A stretch of 64,000 nucleotides of DNA from Bartonella sp. ML70XJBT.G. GTDB taxonomy: Bacteria; Pseudomonadota; Alphaproteobacteria; Rhizobiales; Rhizobiaceae. A program made the translations under genes and the position numbers. Position 1 is the first letter of the stretch. Each line of letters starts with the position of its first letter. Under the pieces are notes generated by a model that was not told the DNA's origin, made no database searches, and saw only the letters and a program-made list of their open reading frames with translations. The stretch spans positions 62,001 to 126,000 of the forward strand of contig NZ_JAQITA010000004.1 of NCBI RefSeq assembly GCF_028618575.1, in the 5' to 3' direction. Positions 63,463 to 64,000 of the stretch are shown here, one piece after another.

Positions 63463-64000
63463 ATGTCCCGTCTCTTTAGTGCTCTTAAAATTCCTCAGCA
63501 AACAACACAAGCACTCATATCGCTGCAAAATGGTTTACCGAACGCACAGTGGATCAGTCCAAAAAATTTTCATATCACCTTATCGTTTTTTGGTGAAGTA
63601 GAAAGCGCTGTAGCCGATGAACTTATGCGCGCCTTTAATACAATAAAACTCCCTCCTTTTATGTCACAAATAAAGGGTTTTGATGTTTTTGGTCCGGAAA
63701 AAGCTTCCCATACTCTTGTTGTTCGTATTGAACCTTGTGAAACGCTCAACCTCTTACACGAAAAGATGCAAGCTATTCGAAATAGCTTGAGCTTAACGCC
63801 TGATGAAAAACAATTTATTCCGCATATTACTGTTGCGCGATTGCTCGATATAAAACCTGAAGATCTTCCTTCTTATCTGTCTTCTCGAGGTAATTTTTCA
63901 TTTCCTCCTTTTGAGGTTAATCATTTTGTTTTATTATTATCGTTATCGCCCTCAAGCGATGCCCCATATATTGTAAAAGGAAGTTGGTCACTTCAAAAGT
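63463..64000 (+). CDS. thpR: RNA 2',3'-cyclic phosphodiesterase (2'-5' RNA ligase family), 3'-truncated by window edge
   Basis: A 2H phosphoesterase superfamily enzyme that opens 2',3'-cyclic phosphates. The first 179 codons are visible, starting MSRLFSALKIP behind an aaggag site. Both hallmark motifs are present: HITL at about residue 42 and HITV at about 126, each giving the catalytic His and Thr. No stop is reached, so the last few codons lie beyond the window. An upstream frame that overlaps this start in another phase (63344-63601) is not a gene. Confidence 0.9.
   Translation, partial: MSRLFSALKIPQQTTQALISLQNGLPNAQWISPKNFHITLSFFGEVESAVADELMRAFNTIKLPPFMSQIKGFDVFGPEKASHTLVVRIEPCETLNLLHEKMQAIRNSLSLTPDEKQFIPHITVARLLDIKPEDLPSYLSSRGNFSFPPFEVNHFVLLLSLSPSSDAPYIVKGSWSLQK

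Noticed and set aside
63344-63601. 85-codon frame overlapping the start of thpR
   Set aside because: Different phase from the clear 2H phosphoesterase frame starting at 63463.

Overview
The window is a stretch of alphaproteobacterial chromosome, very probably Bartonella (Hyphomicrobiales). Many gene neighbourhoods are classic rhizobial ones: argF-hslO, Tim44-like/fxsA/secB, maeB next to mutS, tRNA-Ala/FYDLN protein/aroA-cmk-rpsA, rpmI-rplT-pheS-pheT, dnaK-dnaJ and chvI-chvG-hprK-manX-ptsH. The genes are AT-rich and are separated by unusually long, AT-rich, gene-free spacers that contain decayed sequence, as expected of a shrinking host-restricted genome. I did not compute GC content. The genus assignment is an inference from synteny, composition and decay.

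Layout. 1-10.7 kb: end of argF, hslO, an Smr-domain gene, a Tim44-like gene, fxsA, secB, maeB and mutS. 11.5-18.5 kb: ilvD, tRNA-Ala(GGC), the FYDLN acidic protein and the aroA-cmk-rpsA run. 18.5-28.7 kb: a single giant gene for cyclic beta-1,2-glucan synthase (ndvB/chvB type), then pncB. 29.4-33.7 kb: a DUF454 membrane protein and a four-gene Mn/Fe ABC importer operon (sit/yfe type) whose genes overlap by 4 bp, with a Fur-family-like palindrome upstream. 33.9-39.1 kb: pheT, pheS, rplT, rpmI and nth. 39.2-48.9 kb: an Hsp20 gene behind an RpoH-type promoter, DUF1150, an SLT lipoprotein, rmuC, def-fmt-truA, a LOG-family gene, dapD and lepA. 49.9-56.3 kb: a DMT exporter, argB, dnaJ and dnaK. 57.1-62.5 kb: a PCu(A)C copper chaperone, a BON-LysM protein, the ChvI/ChvG (BatR/BatS) two-component system, HPr kinase, a PTS EIIA and HPr. 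The last gene is a thpR-type RNA 2',3'-cyclic phosphodiesterase that runs off the end.

Three things stand out beyond the ordinary genes. (1) The 3' untranslated region of the metal importer operon can fold into two hairpins that each display an anti-Shine-Dalgarno motif in the loop, followed by an intrinsic terminator. This is the architecture of the alphaproteobacterial CCUCCUCCC ('cuckoo'/ar14-like) small RNAs. (2) At least six gene-free gaps hold decayed copies of one dispersed unit, made of a leader of roughly 150-200 bp plus the first 40-85 codons of a P4-type tyrosine integrase. These copies often sit where the usual rhizobial gene order breaks. (3) truA is preceded by a decayed tandem copy of its own first 63 codons.

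Much of the window is housekeeping: translation (rpsA, pheST, rplT, rpmI, def, fmt, truA, lepA), protein folding (hslO, secB, hsp20, dnaKJ), DNA repair (mutS, nth, rmuC), amino-acid synthesis (argF, argB, ilvD, aroA, dapD) and NAD salvage (pncB). The envelope and host-adaptation layer consists of the cyclic glucan synthase, the metal importer, the copper chaperone and the ChvG/ChvI-PTS regulatory block.
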